This document shows, piece by piece, positions 1 to 9,247 of a DNA stretch of 64,000 nucleotides; the stretch's first letter is position 1, and each line of letters begins with the position of its first letter. The DNA comes from Jeotgalicoccus meleagridis (GTDB lineage: Bacteria; Bacillota; Bacilli; Staphylococcales; Salinicoccaceae). The stretch covers positions 1 through 64,000 of the forward strand of contig NZ_CAJEWD010000004.1 in assembly GCF_903994045.1 (NCBI RefSeq), written 5' to 3'. A program made the translations under genes and the position numbers. The notes beneath the pieces are model-generated. The model worked only from the letters and a program-made list of their open reading frames with translations. It was not told the origin of the DNA and searched no databases.

Positions 1-70
<70 letters not shown>

Positions 71-226
71 GGAAAACTTGTCTAAGCTCTCGTGTGATAT
101 CTCTATCACGTTTTTGCGTTTGTCTTGTGCGCCTCAAGTGACTCCTTAAAGAAGTCTGTTTTTATCGGAATTAAACGTTGACATATTGTCATTCAGTTTT
201 CAATGTTCTTTAATGTAATAAAATAA
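71..226 (-). other. rrn leader between tRNA-Gly and 16S
   Basis: This stretch between the tRNA-Gly 3' end and 16S carries the segment AACATTGAAAACTGAATGAC (minus strand, about 190-212). It resembles the boxA-like leader and spacer sequence common around staphylococcal rRNA genes and is probably part of antitermination and RNase III processing. No ORF or promoter is evident in it. Confidence 0.6.
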
Positions 227-300
227 TGGAGCGGGTGATCGGGATCGAACCGACGACATCAGCTTGGAAGGCTGAGGTTATGCCATTTAACTACACCCGC
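227..300 (-). tRNA. tRNA-Gly (anticodon TCC)
   Basis: A 74-nt cloverleaf is readable: acceptor GCGGGTG pairs with CACCCGC, the T-arm is GGTTCGATCC, the anticodon loop CTTCCAA gives anticodon TCC, and the 3' CCA is encoded. It sits between tRNA-Leu and 16S and has no promoter of its own, so it should be processed from the rrn transcript. Confidence 0.96.
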
Positions 301-329
301 ATAAGATGTATAATATATATGAGCTTTAA

Positions 330-418
<89 letters not shown>

Positions 419-474
419 GAAAAGAAAAATTTAAAAGGTAAATTATATCTTTCGTTTTTTAGCGACATCTCCTA

Positions 475-503
475 TTGTAACACTTTCGATTCTCGCTGTC
501 AAC
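475..503 (-). promoter_or_regulatory. rrn promoter P2 (sigma A)
   Basis: On the minus strand TTGACA (503-498), a 17-bp spacer and TACAAT (480-475) lie upstream of tRNA-Leu. With the upstream promoter at 565-593 it forms a tandem rrn promoter pair. Confidence 0.85.
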
Positions 504-564
504 AACGAATTTTTCTGTTTCACTTTCGCTTGGTTGCTTTAAGCTCAAACAGTTTAGATATAAA

Positions 565-593
565 ATTATAAATCAATGATTTCTTCTTGTCAA
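565..593 (-). promoter_or_regulatory. rrn promoter P1 (perfect sigma A consensus)
   Basis: On the minus strand TTGACA (593-588), exactly 17 bp and TATAAT (570-565): a full consensus promoter, about 90 bp upstream of P2. It reads into tRNA-Leu, tRNA-Gly and 16S. Tandem promoters are typical of Firmicutes rrn operons. Confidence 0.87.
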
Positions 594-638
594 TAATTTA
601 TTGTAAATTAATTAATGAAATATTAACCTTAACAATAA

Positions 639-713
639 TGGTGACCCGTACGGGACTCGAACCCGTGTTACCGCCGTGAAAGGGCGGTGTCTTAACCGCT
701 TGACCAACGGGCC
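639..713 (-). tRNA. tRNA-Glu (anticodon TTC)
   Basis: A 75-nt cloverleaf: acceptor GGCCCGT pairs with ACGGGTC (one G-T pair), the anticodon stem CCGCC/GGCGG encloses a TTC anticodon, the T-arm is GGTTCGAGTCC and CCA is encoded. No terminator separates it from the rrn promoters, so its transcript may run into the rrn operon. Confidence 0.96.
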
Positions 714-735
714 ATCTATTGTAACAACGTTTATT

Positions 736-764
736 AATATACCGAGTTTCATAAACAAAGTCAA
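736..764 (-). promoter_or_regulatory. tRNA-Glu promoter (sigma A)
   Basis: On the minus strand TTGACT (764-759), a 17-bp spacer and TATATT (741-736), about 23 bp before the tRNA-Glu 5' end. Confidence 0.7.
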
Positions 765-945
765 TACATTATTCATCAATTTTTTATATTTGTTGTAAAA
801 AAGTTTTTCCTACTATATAAAGCCATTTTAAATTTGTTTGGAATTCTCATTTAGACCTTTTTATTATCTCTAATTATTAAGATATTGTTAATTTAAAACA
901 ATTGTCATATAGTCGCAATCTTAATATTTATTTCAGTTTAGAAGC

Positions 946-974
946 TTGATTTTAAATGATTTGCTTGTTATAGT
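946..974 (+). promoter_or_regulatory. katA promoter (sigma A)
   Basis: TTGATT (946-951), a 17-bp spacer and TATAGT (969-974) precede the catalase start by about 40 bp. The PerR-like operator lies immediately downstream, overlapping the expected transcription start. Confidence 0.7.
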
Positions 975-978
975 TTAT

Positions 979-993
979 TTATAATAATTCTAA
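979..993 (+). promoter_or_regulatory. PerR box (candidate operator of katA)
   Basis: The 15-mer TTATAATAATTCTAA matches the Bacillus/Staphylococcus PerR box TTATAATNATTATAA at every defined position except one. It sits between the -10 element and the ribosome binding site, where PerR binding would block initiation. Peroxide derepression of catalase by PerR is established in related species; the match here is seen, the regulation is inferred. Confidence 0.8.
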
Positions 994-1012
994 TTAATGG
1001 AGGAAGTTCTTG

Positions 1013-2512
1013 ATGACGAATAAAAATAATAGACTTACCACTCTTTTCGGTAACCCTGTTGGCGATCGTGAAAACACAGCAACCGCTGGACCTCGTGGCC
1101 CACTAGTAATGCAAGACCCGTACTTCTTAGATATGATGGCTCACTTTGACCGTGAAGTAATTCCAGAACGTAGAATGCACGCTAAAGGTTCTGGTGCTTT
1201 CGGTACATTTAAAGTAACTCACGATATCACTCAGTATACTAAAGCTAAAATCTTTAGTGAAGTTGGTAAAGAAACAGAAATGTTCGCACGTTTCTCTACA
1301 GTAGCTGGTGAACGTGGTGCTGCGGATGCAGAACGTGACATTCGTGGTTTCGCACTTAAATTTTATACTGAAGATGGAAACTGGGACTTAGTTGGTAACA
1401 ACACACCTGTATTCTTCTTCCGCGACCCTAAACTTTTCCCAAGTTTAAACCACGTTGTTAAACGCGATCCTAAAACTAATATGAAAAATGCTGAAAGCAA
1501 CTGGGATTTCTGGACAAACTTACCTGAGGCACTACACCAAGTAACAATCGTAATGTCTGACAGAGGTATTCCTAAAGGCTTTAGAAATATGCACGGATTT
1601 GGTTCACACACATATAGCATGATTAATGAAGATAACGAACGCGTGTGGGTTAAATTCCACTTCCGCACTCAACAAGGTATTGAGAACTATACTAATGAAG
1701 AAGCAGAAGCAATCGTTGGTAAAGACCGTGAATCTTCACAAAGAGACTTGTTCAATGCAATTGAAGAAGGTAACTTCCCTAAATGGAAGGTTTATATTCA
1801 AGTAATGACAGAAGAACAAGCAAAAACTCACCCAGACAATCCATTCGACTTAACTAAAGTTTGGTATAAAGGTGACTACCCACTTATTCCAGTTGGTGAG
1901 TTCGAGTTAAATAGAAACCCTGAAAACTACTTTGCTGAAGTAGAACAAGCAGCATTTGCACCAACAAACATTATCCCTGGTATTGGTTTCTCTCCAGATA
2001 AGATGTTACAAGGTCGTATTTTCTCTTATGGAGATACTCAGAGATACCGCCTAGGTGTTAACCACCACCAAATTCCGGTAAACTCACCTAAAGGTGCGAC
2101 AAATGTTTGCCCATTCAGTAGAGACGGTGCAATGCGCGTTGATGGTAACATGGGTTCTGGCATTAACTACTACCCTAACAGTTACGGTGTTCACAACTCA
2201 GATCCTGATGCAAAACAACCTGCTTTAGAATTAGAAACTGCATCAATTTACGAACACAACTTCCGTGACGACGATGACAACTACTTCGAGCAACCTGGTA
2301 AACTATTCCGTTTACTAACAGAAGAAGAAAAACAACGTCTATTTAAAAACACAGCAGATGACATGGCAGAAACAACAACTCGTACTAAACACCGCCATAT
2401 CTACAACTGCTACCAAGCTGACCCTGAATACGGTAAAGGTGTAGCAAGTGCATTAGGAATCGACATCAATGATGTTGACTTAGAAAAACCTGATTACTTC
2501 CACAACATGTAA
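1013..2512 (+). CDS. katA: Haem catalase
   Basis: Monofunctional haem catalase converting hydrogen peroxide to water and oxygen in the cytoplasm. The 499-aa length fits small-subunit (clade 3) catalases. Visible active-site parts are the distal His in RRMHAKGSG (residue 56), the distal Asn in [12 protein letters not shown], and the proximal haem-ligand Tyr in [14 protein letters not shown]. The start ATG at 1013 follows GGAGG at 999-1003 with normal spacing; an in-frame TTG three bases earlier is too close. It is a single gene flanked by the divergent tRNA/rrn unit and the convergent tex gene, with its own promoter and PerR-like box, so it is expected to be induced by peroxide. Confidence 0.97.
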   Translation: MTNKNNRLTTLFGNPVGDRENTATAGPRGPLVMQDPYFLDMMAHFDREVIPERRMHAKGSGAFGTFKVTHDITQYTKAKIFSEVGKETEMFARFSTVAGERGAADAERDIRGFALKFYTEDGNWDLVGNNTPVFFFRDPKLFPSLNHVVKRDPKTNMKNAESNWDFWTNLPEALHQVTIVMSDRGIPKGFRNMHGFGSHTYSMINEDNERVWVKFHFRTQQGIENYTNEEAEAIVGKDRESSQRDLFNAIEEGNFPKWKVYIQVMTEEQAKTHPDNPFDLTKVWYKGDYPLIPVGEFELNRNPENYFAEVEQAAFAPTNIIPGIGFSPDKMLQGRIFSYGDTQRYRLGVNHHQIPVNSPKGATNVCPFSRDGAMRVDGNMGSGINYYPNSYGVHNSDPDAKQPALELETASIYEHNFRDDDDNYFEQPGKLFRLLTEEEKQRLFKNTADDMAETTTRTKHRHIYNCYQADPEYGKGVASALGIDINDVDLEKPDYFHNM

Positions 2513-2521
2513 TTAAATTAA

Positions 2522-2557
2522 GAAAAAGGAGAGATTTTAAAATCTCTCCTTTTTTTA
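2522..2557. terminator. Bidirectional terminator between katA and tex
   Basis: The inverted repeat AAGGAGAGATTTT/AAAATCTCTCCTT is followed by T runs on both strands and lies between two convergent genes, overlapping the tex stop. Confidence 0.9.
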
Positions 2558-4696
2558 TATGTTTTTCATGGTTAAAGCGATTCTATTTTTCTTCACATCA
2601 ACATCCATAACTTTCACTTCTACAATATCACCAGTATTTACAACCTCTAAAGGATGCTTGATAAAGCGATTTGAAAGCTCCGATATATGAACAAGTCCAT
2701 CTTGTTTTACACCAATATCCACGAATGCCCCAAAATCTGTTACATTCCTAACCGTTCCAGATAAAATCATATCAGCTTTTAAATCTTCAATATCTAGAAC
2801 ATCTGATTTTAACATTGGCGTATCATATTGATCACGGACATCGCGAAGAGGCGCTTTTAAGCTTTCTATTATATCCTCTAAAGTAGGGACACCAACATTT
2901 AAAACCTGAGCTGTCTCTCTAATATTTAAAGTAGATAACTTCTCTCTAATTTTTTCGCTACCGAGATCATCAATTGTTAAATCCATCATATCGATCAACT
3001 GATAAGTATTCTTATATTGTTCAGGATGAATTGGAGTAACATCTAACGGTTCTTTACCATTAAAAATTCTCAAGAAACCTACACACTGCTCATAGGTTTT
3101 ATCACCTAATCTAGCAACTTTCTTTAAATCACTTCTCTTTTTAAAACCACCGTTCTCTTCTCTATAATCCACAATATTTTTACTGATTACAGGCGTCAAA
3201 CCAGCAACATGTTTCAAGAGCGTAACAGAAGCACTATTTACGTCTACACCGACTTGGTTCACAGCGGTTTCTACGACAAAGTTTAATGATTCAGTTAGGA
3301 ATTTCTGATTAATATCATGTTGGTACTGACCCACACCTATCGACCTTGGATCAATTTTAACGAGCTCACTCAATGGATCATGCACTCGTCTAGCAATAGA
3401 CACAGCACTTCTTTCTTCGACATTAAAATCAGGGAATTCTTCACGTGCAATTGTTGAAGCTGAATACACACTTGCCCCTGCTTCATTGACGATAATATAA
3501 GGTAAATCAAGCTGGTGTTCCTTAATTAAACTACCTATAAATTCTTCTGATTCACGCGAGGCTGTACCATTACCAATAGCCACTAAAGTGACATCATGCT
3601 TTTCTATAAGTTCTAATATTTTCTTTTTAGCTTCTTCTTTTTTGTTAACAGGTTTATGAGGATAAATAACATCTTTCGCTACAAAAGCACCACTCTCATC
3701 AATGACTGCAAGTTTACAGCCTGTTCTATAAGCTGGATCTAGACCTAAAATAATTCTTCCTTTTAGTGGTGGCTGAAGAAGCAAGCGTTTTAAGTTCTCT
3801 TCAAATATCTCAACTGCATGCGCTTCACTTTTTTCAGTGAGCTCTGCTCTAACTTCTCTTTCTAAAGAAGGTAATAACAAGCGTTTCAGGCTATCTTCGA
3901 TCGCTTCTGTTATTAAATTTTCTGTCTTATGAGAATCTGAGAGCAATTGTTTTTTTAAGTATCTTTCAAATAGCTCTTCTTTGTGAGCAAATTTAACTGT
4001 TAATACCTTTAACGCTTCTCCACGATTTATGGCGAGAATTCTATGAGGAACAATTTTTTTAACTGCTTCACTATAATCATAGTACATTTCAAATACGCCT
4101 TCAGGATCATCTGCATTCTTTTTAACTGTCGTAGTTATCGATGATGAATCTTTTATGACTCTAATAATATATTGACGATATTTTGGATTATCTGAAATAT
4201 ATTCAGCAATGATATCCTTAGCTCCATCAATTGCCATCTTAACTGTCGTAACTTCTTCGTTTAGATAATCCTGTGCGATCGTTTCGATATCCGCTTCTGT
4301 ACCCGCTAAAATAATTTTTGATAAAGGTTCTAATCCTAGTCTTTTAGCTTCTGTTGCACGTGTTTTTTTCTTTTGTTTATACGGACGATAAAGATCTTCA
4401 ACTCTAGATTGTTTAGTCTGTTTTAAGATGTCTTCTTTTAGTTCATCTGTCAGCATACCCTGCTCATCTATCAGTCTAATAACTTCATCTTTTCTCTTGT
4501 TAAGATTTTCTAGGTAAAGATACTCTGTTTCAATATCTTTGATAACAACTTCATCTAAGCCGCCCGTTGCTTCCTTACGATACCTTGCAATAAATGGCAC
4601 AGTGTTTTTATCTCTTAAAAGTTCTAAAACCTTAGAAACGTACACTTTTTTAATTTTCATATTTGTCGCTATGTGTTTGATTAACTGTTCTGTCAT
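2555..4696 (-). CDS. tex: Tex-family RNA-binding transcription accessory protein
   Basis: Tex/YdcI-type nucleic-acid-binding protein, 713 aa, normal for the family. In order it has the helical Tex N-terminal region, a YqgF/RNase H-like domain beginning at GLDPAYRTGCKLAVID, helix-hairpin-helix repeats (around VAGLTPVISKNIVDYR and VARLGDKTYEQ) and a C-terminal S1 domain with GAFVDIGVKQDGLVHIS. The family associates with RNA and RNA polymerase; its exact role in Firmicutes is not settled. ATG at 4696 is chosen because AGGAG lies upstream in the leader; a longer in-frame reading would put that site inside the gene. It follows the sigB terminator, so it is probably transcribed separately. Confidence 0.93.
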   Translation of the reverse strand: MTEQLIKHIATNMKIKKVYVSKVLELLRDKNTVPFIARYRKEATGGLDEVVIKDIETEYLYLENLNKRKDEVIRLIDEQGMLTDELKEDILKQTKQSRVEDLYRPYKQKKKTRATEAKRLGLEPLSKIILAGTEADIETIAQDYLNEEVTTVKMAIDGAKDIIAEYISDNPKYRQYIIRVIKDSSSITTTVKKNADDPEGVFEMYYDYSEAVKKIVPHRILAINRGEALKVLTVKFAHKEELFERYLKKQLLSDSHKTENLITEAIEDSLKRLLLPSLEREVRAELTEKSEAHAVEIFEENLKRLLLQPPLKGRIILGLDPAYRTGCKLAVIDESGAFVAKDVIYPHKPVNKKEEAKKKILELIEKHDVTLVAIGNGTASRESEEFIGSLIKEHQLDLPYIIVNEAGASVYSASTIAREEFPDFNVEERSAVSIARRVHDPLSELVKIDPRSIGVGQYQHDINQKFLTESLNFVVETAVNQVGVDVNSASVTLLKHVAGLTPVISKNIVDYREENGGFKKRSDLKKVARLGDKTYEQCVGFLRIFNGKEPLDVTPIHPEQYKNTYQLIDMMDLTIDDLGSEKIREKLSTLNIRETAQVLNVGVPTLEDIIESLKAPLRDVRDQYDTPMLKSDVLDIEDLKADMILSGTVRNVTDFGAFVDIGVKQDGLVHISELSNRFIKHPLEVVNTGDIVEVKVMDVDVKKNRIALTMKNI

Positions 4697-4713
4697 GTGA
4701 ATGTTCGCTCCTA

Positions 4714-4745
4714 AGAAAAAGCCCAATCTGTGAACAGACTGGGCA
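4714..4745 (-). terminator. sigB operon terminator
   Basis: On the minus strand GCCCAGTCTG, loop, CAGATTGGGC is followed by TTTTTCTT, just after the sigB stop and before tex. Confidence 0.85.
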
Positions 4746-4755
4746 AATCATAATT

Positions 4756-5535
4756 TTATTCTACCTCTTTAACTGCTTCTCTTAACTTTTTAATGGCAGA
4801 ACGTTGTAACCTCGAAACATGCATCTGACTGAGTCCGATACGTTCGCCAGTTTCTTTTTGACTAAGCCCATCTATAAAGGTTGAGTGAATAATTTCTTGT
4901 TCTCTCTCACTTAGAATAGGTAAGACTTTTTCTAAAATCATTCTCTTTTCAGCGAGGTCATAATTATCATCAGCTTGTCCCATAACATCTAGTAGAGTAA
5001 CTGTTGAGCCATCCTTATCCGCTTCAATTGAATGATCGACAGATAATGCATTGTAGCTCTGACCCATCTCCATTGCTTCTAGAACTTCTTCTTCAGTAAC
5101 TTCTAACTTATCAGCAAGTTCTTGAATAGTTGGAGAACGCTCTAACTCATTCGTTAGCTGGTCAGTAGTATTTTTAATACGTGGTCCAAGTTCTTTAATG
5201 CGCCTCGGTACATGAACACTCCATGTCTTATCCCGAAGATAGCGTTTGATTTCTCCGACCACAGTTGGTACTAAAAAGACTTCAAATCTGCGTTCAAAAG
5301 AAGTATCAAAACGTCTGATTGCACCAAGTAAACCAAGCATTCCCACCTGCACTAAATCTTCGTGATGAGACTGCCCCCTTGAATATCTGTAAGCTAACGA
5401 TTCAACAAGTTTTGTATAGTTTTCGACGAGCTTTTGTTGAGCAGCTTCATCTTCTTGTTCCTGATAGCTTTTAATCAGCTGATTGACCTCTTCAGGTGGC
5501 AGTCCGTAATTATTATCTTGAGATTGCTTCTCCAT
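4756..5535 (-). CDS. sigB: RNA polymerase sigma factor SigB (general stress)
   Basis: Alternative sigma factor of the SigB/F/G family, 259 aa. Region 2 contains [16 protein letters not shown] and the [17 protein letters not shown] segment, region 3 the [17 protein letters not shown] segment, and region 4 a C-terminal helix-turn-helix ([17 protein letters not shown]). The sequence tracks staphylococcal SigB almost throughout. ATG at 5535 has AGGTG 7 nt upstream and overlaps the end of rsbW by 23 bp, indicating translational coupling with its anti-sigma factor. Activity should be controlled by partner switching with RsbW, RsbV and RsbU. A SigB-like promoter upstream of rsbV suggests autoregulation. 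Confidence 0.97.
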   Translation of the reverse strand: MEKQSQDNNYGLPPEEVNQLIKSYQEQEDEAAQQKLVENYTKLVESLAYRYSRGQSHHEDLVQVGMLGLLGAIRRFDTSFERRFEVFLVPTVVGEIKRYLRDKTWSVHVPRRIKELGPRIKNTTDQLTNELERSPTIQELADKLEVTEEEVLEAMEMGQSYNALSVDHSIEADKDGSTVTLLDVMGQADDNYDLAEKRMILEKVLPILSEREQEIIHSTFIDGLSQKETGERIGLSQMHVSRLQRSAIKKLREAVKEVE

Positions 5536-5986
5536 TCGGTTGCACCTGACTTTCACTAATATACTTCGTCATGCTAATTGTAACTCCTGCTTGTCTTTTG
5601 AAAGACACTTCATCCATAAGCGTTTCGATAAGGAATAGCCCAAGGCCTCCTTCTCTTAAATAATCAATGTTTTCATTCTCATCATATGGTCCAAGTTCGT
5701 CTTTAATTGTTTCGTAGTCAAAGCTCTGTCCATTATCAGCAACGATAATTTCTACCTTGTCATCAAAAACTGCGAAACCAACAGAGACTTCACCTTTTTC
5801 ATCTTGTTGATAAGCGTGTTTCACTGCATTTGTTACAGCCTCAGATACAGCAATTTTAGAATCTTCTATATCATCATAGGTTGCACCAGCGCGTGATAAT
5901 ACACCAGATAAAGTTAATCTAATCAAACCTACATATTCTGCACTAGACGGAAACTTCATTTCAATAAAATCATAATTTCGAGTCAT
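5513..5986 (-). CDS. rsbW: Anti-sigma B factor / serine kinase RsbW
   Basis: GHKL-fold serine kinase that sequesters SigB and inactivates RsbV by phosphorylation. The 157-aa protein has the N box [12 protein letters not shown] and the glycine-rich [15 protein letters not shown] segment for ATP binding. The segment [20 protein letters not shown] closely resembles staphylococcal RsbW. The gene starts one base after the rsbV stop and overlaps sigB, so RsbV, RsbW and SigB should be made in fixed proportion. Confidence 0.96.
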   Translation of the reverse strand: MTRNYDFIEMKFPSSAEYVGLIRLTLSGVLSRAGATYDDIEDSKIAVSEAVTNAVKHAYQQDEKGEVSVGFAVFDDKVEIIVADNGQSFDYETIKDELGPYDENENIDYLREGGLGLFLIETLMDEVSFKRQAGVTISMTKYISESQVQPNGEAISR

Positions 5987-5987
5987 T

Positions 5988-6314
5988 TCAGTCGACCTCC
6001 GAACGCTTGTTTACATACATCAAGTCACGTAAGCCAGTAATTTCAAACAGTTTCATTATTCTATCGTTAACTCCCAATACGTGGAGTTCCTTATTGTTCT
6101 TGTTTAAATCTTTTAATGTGCCTACAAAAATACCTAAGCCTGTTGAATCCATATAGTTTAATTCACTTAAATCGACAACCAAGTTATGTTCTCCACTCGA
6201 AGAAATGGGCTCAAACACTTGTTTTAACTCAGGAGCAGTGTAAACATCAAGTTCACCTTTTACACTGACAAGATACTCCTCATTATTTTCAGTTACATCT
6301 ATATTGATATTCAT
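5988..6314 (-). CDS. rsbV: Anti-anti-sigma factor RsbV
   Basis: STAS-domain protein of 108 aa. Unphosphorylated RsbV binds RsbW and frees SigB. The phosphorylation site is visible in [14 protein letters not shown], with Ser57 the expected target of RsbW and of dephosphorylation by RsbU. It is the first gene after the SigB-like promoter at 6367-6392. Confidence 0.96.
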   Translation of the reverse strand: MNINIDVTENNEEYLVSVKGELDVYTAPELKQVFEPISSSGEHNLVVDLSELNYMDSTGLGIFVGTLKDLNKNNKELHVLGVNDRIMKLFEITGLRDLMYVNKRSEVD

Positions 6315-6366
6315 AGCTATTTACGCACTCCATTCGCTTATTTCTGTACATTATACCTAGTTAATT

Positions 6367-6392
6367 TTACCCTTAAAAATCAAACTTGAAAC
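6367..6392 (-). promoter_or_regulatory. Candidate SigB-dependent promoter of rsbV-rsbW-sigB
   Basis: On the minus strand GTTTCA (6392-6387), a 14-bp spacer and GGGTAA (6372-6367), close to the SigB consensus GTTTAA-N12-15-GGGTAT. It begins directly after the rsbU stop codon, about 50 bp before rsbV, the position at which staphylococcal sigB operons carry an autoregulatory promoter. Confidence 0.75.
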
Positions 6393-7412
6393 TTATTGAG
6401 TATTTTTATTTTTAATAATGAACATTGTTAAATCATCTCTATAACTTTGATGACGCATGCGCGTTAAATTTTCGTATATGTATTGCACAATATCTTGAGG
6501 ATGCTGATCCTTAGATTCTCTAATCATATCTTTAATATCTTCCATATCGATAAAGGACTCATCGTGCTTTCTTAATTCGGAGACACCATCTGTATAAACA
6601 AAGACCATATCATTATGTCCTAATTCCACAGATACTTCTTCATAAGAAGTGTCACTTAGTACGCCTAAGACTAGACCCTTACCATCAATTTCTTCAAAAT
6701 CATCTTCTTCATGTCGATAGACAAAAGCTGGTTCGTGCCCTGCACTCGAAAAACATAACTTTCCTGTCATAAAATCGTATAGACCATAAAACATAGTCAC
6801 AAACATATTTTTATTGACGTTTTTCTCAACCAATTGATTTAAACGCACAAGTGAGTCTGAAGGTGGGTTTGATGATGGTGTCATGTCCATACCAAACTTT
6901 AACATGGACATAGCAATGGCAGCAGGAATCCCCTTACCGATAACATCAGCAACTGCAAAAGTGAGTTTATCATCTTTATGCTCGATAATATTATAGTAGT
7001 CCCCACTCACCTTCCTAGCAGGTACGCTAATTGCTCCAATCTCCAGTTCTTCGATTGACGGTATAGATGTTTTTAGCATCGTTTCCTGAAGGCTTGCTGC
7101 TACATCCATTTCTTGGTCATGACGTTCAAGCTTATTCAGCATTGCCTTATAGTCTTTATATGTAAAACCAAAGTGAATCATTACTTCTTGCAAGATATCT
7201 AAGGAATCTTTCAAGGACTGATAATCATCAAGCGGCATAGCATCGATTAGTTCTATATGTAAGGCAATCATTTCATCCGGAGAAATATCTATATCAATAG
7301 CTCTCTCACTAAAGTCATGCGCCGCATCAAGAAGTGTATTTATATCTTTTGTTTTTAAGTAGTCTGTGATGAGCATCTTGTACTCTTCTACTATATCGTC
7401 TATGTAAGTCAC
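6393..7412 (-). CDS. rsbU: PP2C-type phosphatase RsbU, SigB activator
   Basis: Serine phosphatase that dephosphorylates RsbV and so activates SigB. The N-terminal helical RsbU region (about 1-85) is followed by a PPM/SpoIIE-type phosphatase domain with metal-binding acidic motifs VSGDYYNI, VADVIGKGIPAA and VYTDGVSEL. GTG at 7412 is chosen because GGAGG lies 8 nt upstream; the in-frame GTG three codons earlier overlaps that site. No rsbR, rsbS, rsbT or rsbX genes are nearby, matching the reduced staphylococcal module. Confidence 0.93.
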   Translation of the reverse strand: MTYIDDIVEEYKMLITDYLKTKDINTLLDAAHDFSERAIDIDISPDEMIALHIELIDAMPLDDYQSLKDSLDILQEVMIHFGFTYKDYKAMLNKLERHDQEMDVAASLQETMLKTSIPSIEELEIGAISVPARKVSGDYYNIIEHKDDKLTFAVADVIGKGIPAAIAMSMLKFGMDMTPSSNPPSDSLVRLNQLVEKNVNKNMFVTMFYGLYDFMTGKLCFSSAGHEPAFVYRHEEDDFEEIDGKGLVLGVLSDTSYEEVSVELGHNDMVFVYTDGVSELRKHDESFIDMEDIKDMIRESKDQHPQDIVQYIYENLTRMRHQSYRDDLTMFIIKNKNTQ

Positions 7413-7456
7413 CTTATCCACCTCCGATTTTAAAAAAGACTTTTGTTCCCAAAAGT

Positions 7457-7837
7457 CTAATTCGCTGTCTTCTTATATTTTTTTGTCTTTTTCTTTTTTG
7501 GACCTAAGGCTAGACTGATTATAAGCGCTTCATTAACTTCACGCATCTTTTCTTCGTCTAAATATGTAAGTTTTTCTTCTAGACGTGTTTTATCCACCGT
7601 CCGAATTTGCTCTAATAATATTACTGAGTCCATATCAAGCTTATAAGTATCCTTGGAAATTTCAACATGTGTAGGTATCTTGGCTTTATTTATTTTTCCA
7701 GTAATGGCGGCAACAATCACAGTCGGACTGTGACGGTTACCCACATTATTTTGGATAATAACAACAGGGCGCTTCCCCCCTTGTTCAGAACCCTGCACAG
7801 GTGAAAGATCAGCTAAATAAACTTCTCCTCTTTTCAT
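7457..7837 (-). CDS. mazF: Type II toxin MazF, mRNA interferase
   Basis: MazF/PemK-fold sequence-specific endoribonuclease. The N-terminus [21 protein letters not shown] carries the conserved basic and Gln residues of the catalytic loop, followed by RPVVIIQNN. The conserved [12 protein letters not shown] and [14 protein letters not shown] segments are near identical to staphylococcal MazF. The 126-aa protein ends in a lysine-rich tail ([15 protein letters not shown]), unlike the shorter tail I recall for S. aureus. The gene abuts mazE with no intergenic base and precedes rsbU, the standard staphylococcal linkage. Confidence 0.95.
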   Translation of the reverse strand: MKRGEVYLADLSPVQGSEQGGKRPVVIIQNNVGNRHSPTVIVAAITGKINKAKIPTHVEISKDTYKLDMDSVILLEQIRTVDKTRLEEKLTYLDEEKMREVNEALIISLALGPKKKKTKKYKKTAN

Positions 7838-8020
7838 CTATTCACCATCTTTTCTGTCATTGCATGCTGCACCATTACTCTTTAAATCTAAAAGACTGAC
7901 ATGATAAGCCTCACATTCAGCGGAAAAGCTTTCACGAGCAATCATTAAATTTAGTTCAGCCATCTCTAAATAGCCTACAACTAATTCTTTTTCCAACTCG
8001 CTGTATCCTGATAAGTTCAT
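7838..8020 (-). CDS. mazE: MazE-like antitoxin
   Basis: Short protein (60 aa) directly upstream of mazF. The segment LEKELVVGYLEMAELNLMIARESFSAECEAY resembles staphylococcal MazE, which has a helical N-terminus and a C-terminal MazF-binding segment. ATG at 8020 is 10 nt from GGAG; in-frame TTG and GTG lie one and two codons earlier and are closer to the site, so the start is uncertain. Identification rests on similarity plus position. Confidence 0.88.
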   Translation of the reverse strand: MNLSGYSELEKELVVGYLEMAELNLMIARESFSAECEAYHVSLLDLKSNGAACNDRKDGE

Positions 8021-8054
8021 CAACACTCAGCTCCAAAATCTATATCTTAATTCA

Positions 8055-8084
8055 ATCATAACATCTTGAACAACGGCTTGTCAT
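8055..8084 (-). promoter_or_regulatory. Possible mazEF promoter
   Basis: On the minus strand ATGACA (8084-8079), 18 bp and TATGAT (8060-8055) in the alr-mazE gap. One base off consensus in each box, with a slightly long spacer. Confidence 0.5.
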
Positions 8085-8098
8085 GTCTGTTATTATAT

Positions 8099-9247
8099 TC
8101 AATTTATTATTGCATTATATACCAGTTTTTCATCCTCTGTTAAATAATAACGAACTAATCTTCTACCTAAAGCACAAAGTGCTTCATATGAAATCGTGTC
8201 GACATATTCGCTATATTTTTCTAGAGCCTGATCACTATCGCTTGAATTATCAATAATAGTAACACTTTCTCCAACTTTTGTATTGTCTGGAACTTTAATT
8301 ATTAAAGCATCCATACAAATTGTACCAATGATTGGCACATTTTCATTCTTAAGCTTTACATCGAAGCCTCTATGCTGACGCCATAAGCCATCCGCATAAC
8401 CAATTGGTATAGTTGCCACTGTTTCATTGTCTGATGCTGTGTATGTTCTACCGTAACTCACACTTTCACCTTTTCTTAGGTGATGAATTGCACAGATTTG
8501 ACTGACTAAGCGTACAGACGGCTGTAGCTTAACTGTGGTATTTTCTTTAGTATAAAGACTAGGATAATAGCCGTAGAGTGAAATACCGCTTCTTACGGCA
8601 GTAGTAAAATCTTCATCTAACAAGAGCGCACCACCAGAGTTAGCAATGTGAACATAGCTAGGTCTTTCGACTGCTTCAACAATTCTCTTAAACTCATTGT
8701 ATTCTTCTTCAGTTGCTTTCCCCTCTATATCGCTAGAAGTAAAGTGACTATAAATTCCCTCATATATAAAGCGTTGATAGTGATTAACTTTGTTGATCAT
8801 TGTCTTAATTTCTTCAATATCTGATGTACCGTACCGGTTCATGCCAGTATTTACTTTAATGTGAATCCAAACTTTTTTGTCGTACTTTTCGTCCACCTTA
8901 TCAATTGCCGCTTCCACCCAAGAAAGATTGGGTGCAGTCACTGCGATTCGATGTTGAATCGCTTTGTTGATATGCTCTGGATGAATTGTTCCAAGTACTA
9001 AAATTTTCTCTTTAATACCATGCATGCGAAGAGCAATCGCCTCGTCTAAAGTAGCAACAGCAAAAAAAGTTACCCCTTTTGCTGCTAAATGGTTACTAAC
9101 GACCTCAGCCCCTAATCCATAACTATCTGCTTTGACAACTGCAATAAAAGTCTTGTCATGATTTTTTCTTTGAATGGCAAGATAATTTTTTGTAATTGCA
9201 TCTAAATCTACTTCTAAAACAGTATCCCTATAGTATTTATCAGACAT
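8099..9247 (-). CDS. alr: Alanine racemase
   Basis: PLP-dependent racemase making D-alanine for peptidoglycan and teichoic acids. The 382-aa protein has the PLP lysine at position 39 in AVVKADSYGLG and the second catalytic tyrosine in VSYGRTYTA in the C-terminal beta domain. The start ATG follows GGGG by 6 nt and overlaps the acpS stop by 8 bp (ATGTCTGA), so it is translationally coupled to acpS. Confidence 0.97.
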   Translation of the reverse strand: MSDKYYRDTVLEVDLDAITKNYLAIQRKNHDKTFIAVVKADSYGLGAEVVSNHLAAKGVTFFAVATLDEAIALRMHGIKEKILVLGTIHPEHINKAIQHRIAVTAPNLSWVEAAIDKVDEKYDKKVWIHIKVNTGMNRYGTSDIEEIKTMINKVNHYQRFIYEGIYSHFTSSDIEGKATEEEYNEFKRIVEAVERPSYVHIANSGGALLLDEDFTTAVRSGISLYGYYPSLYTKENTTVKLQPSVRLVSQICAIHHLRKGESVSYGRTYTASDNETVATIPIGYADGLWRQHRGFDVKLKNENVPIIGTICMDALIIKVPDNTKVGESVTIIDNSSDSDQALEKYSEYVDTISYEALCALGRRLVRYYLTEDEKLVYNAIIN

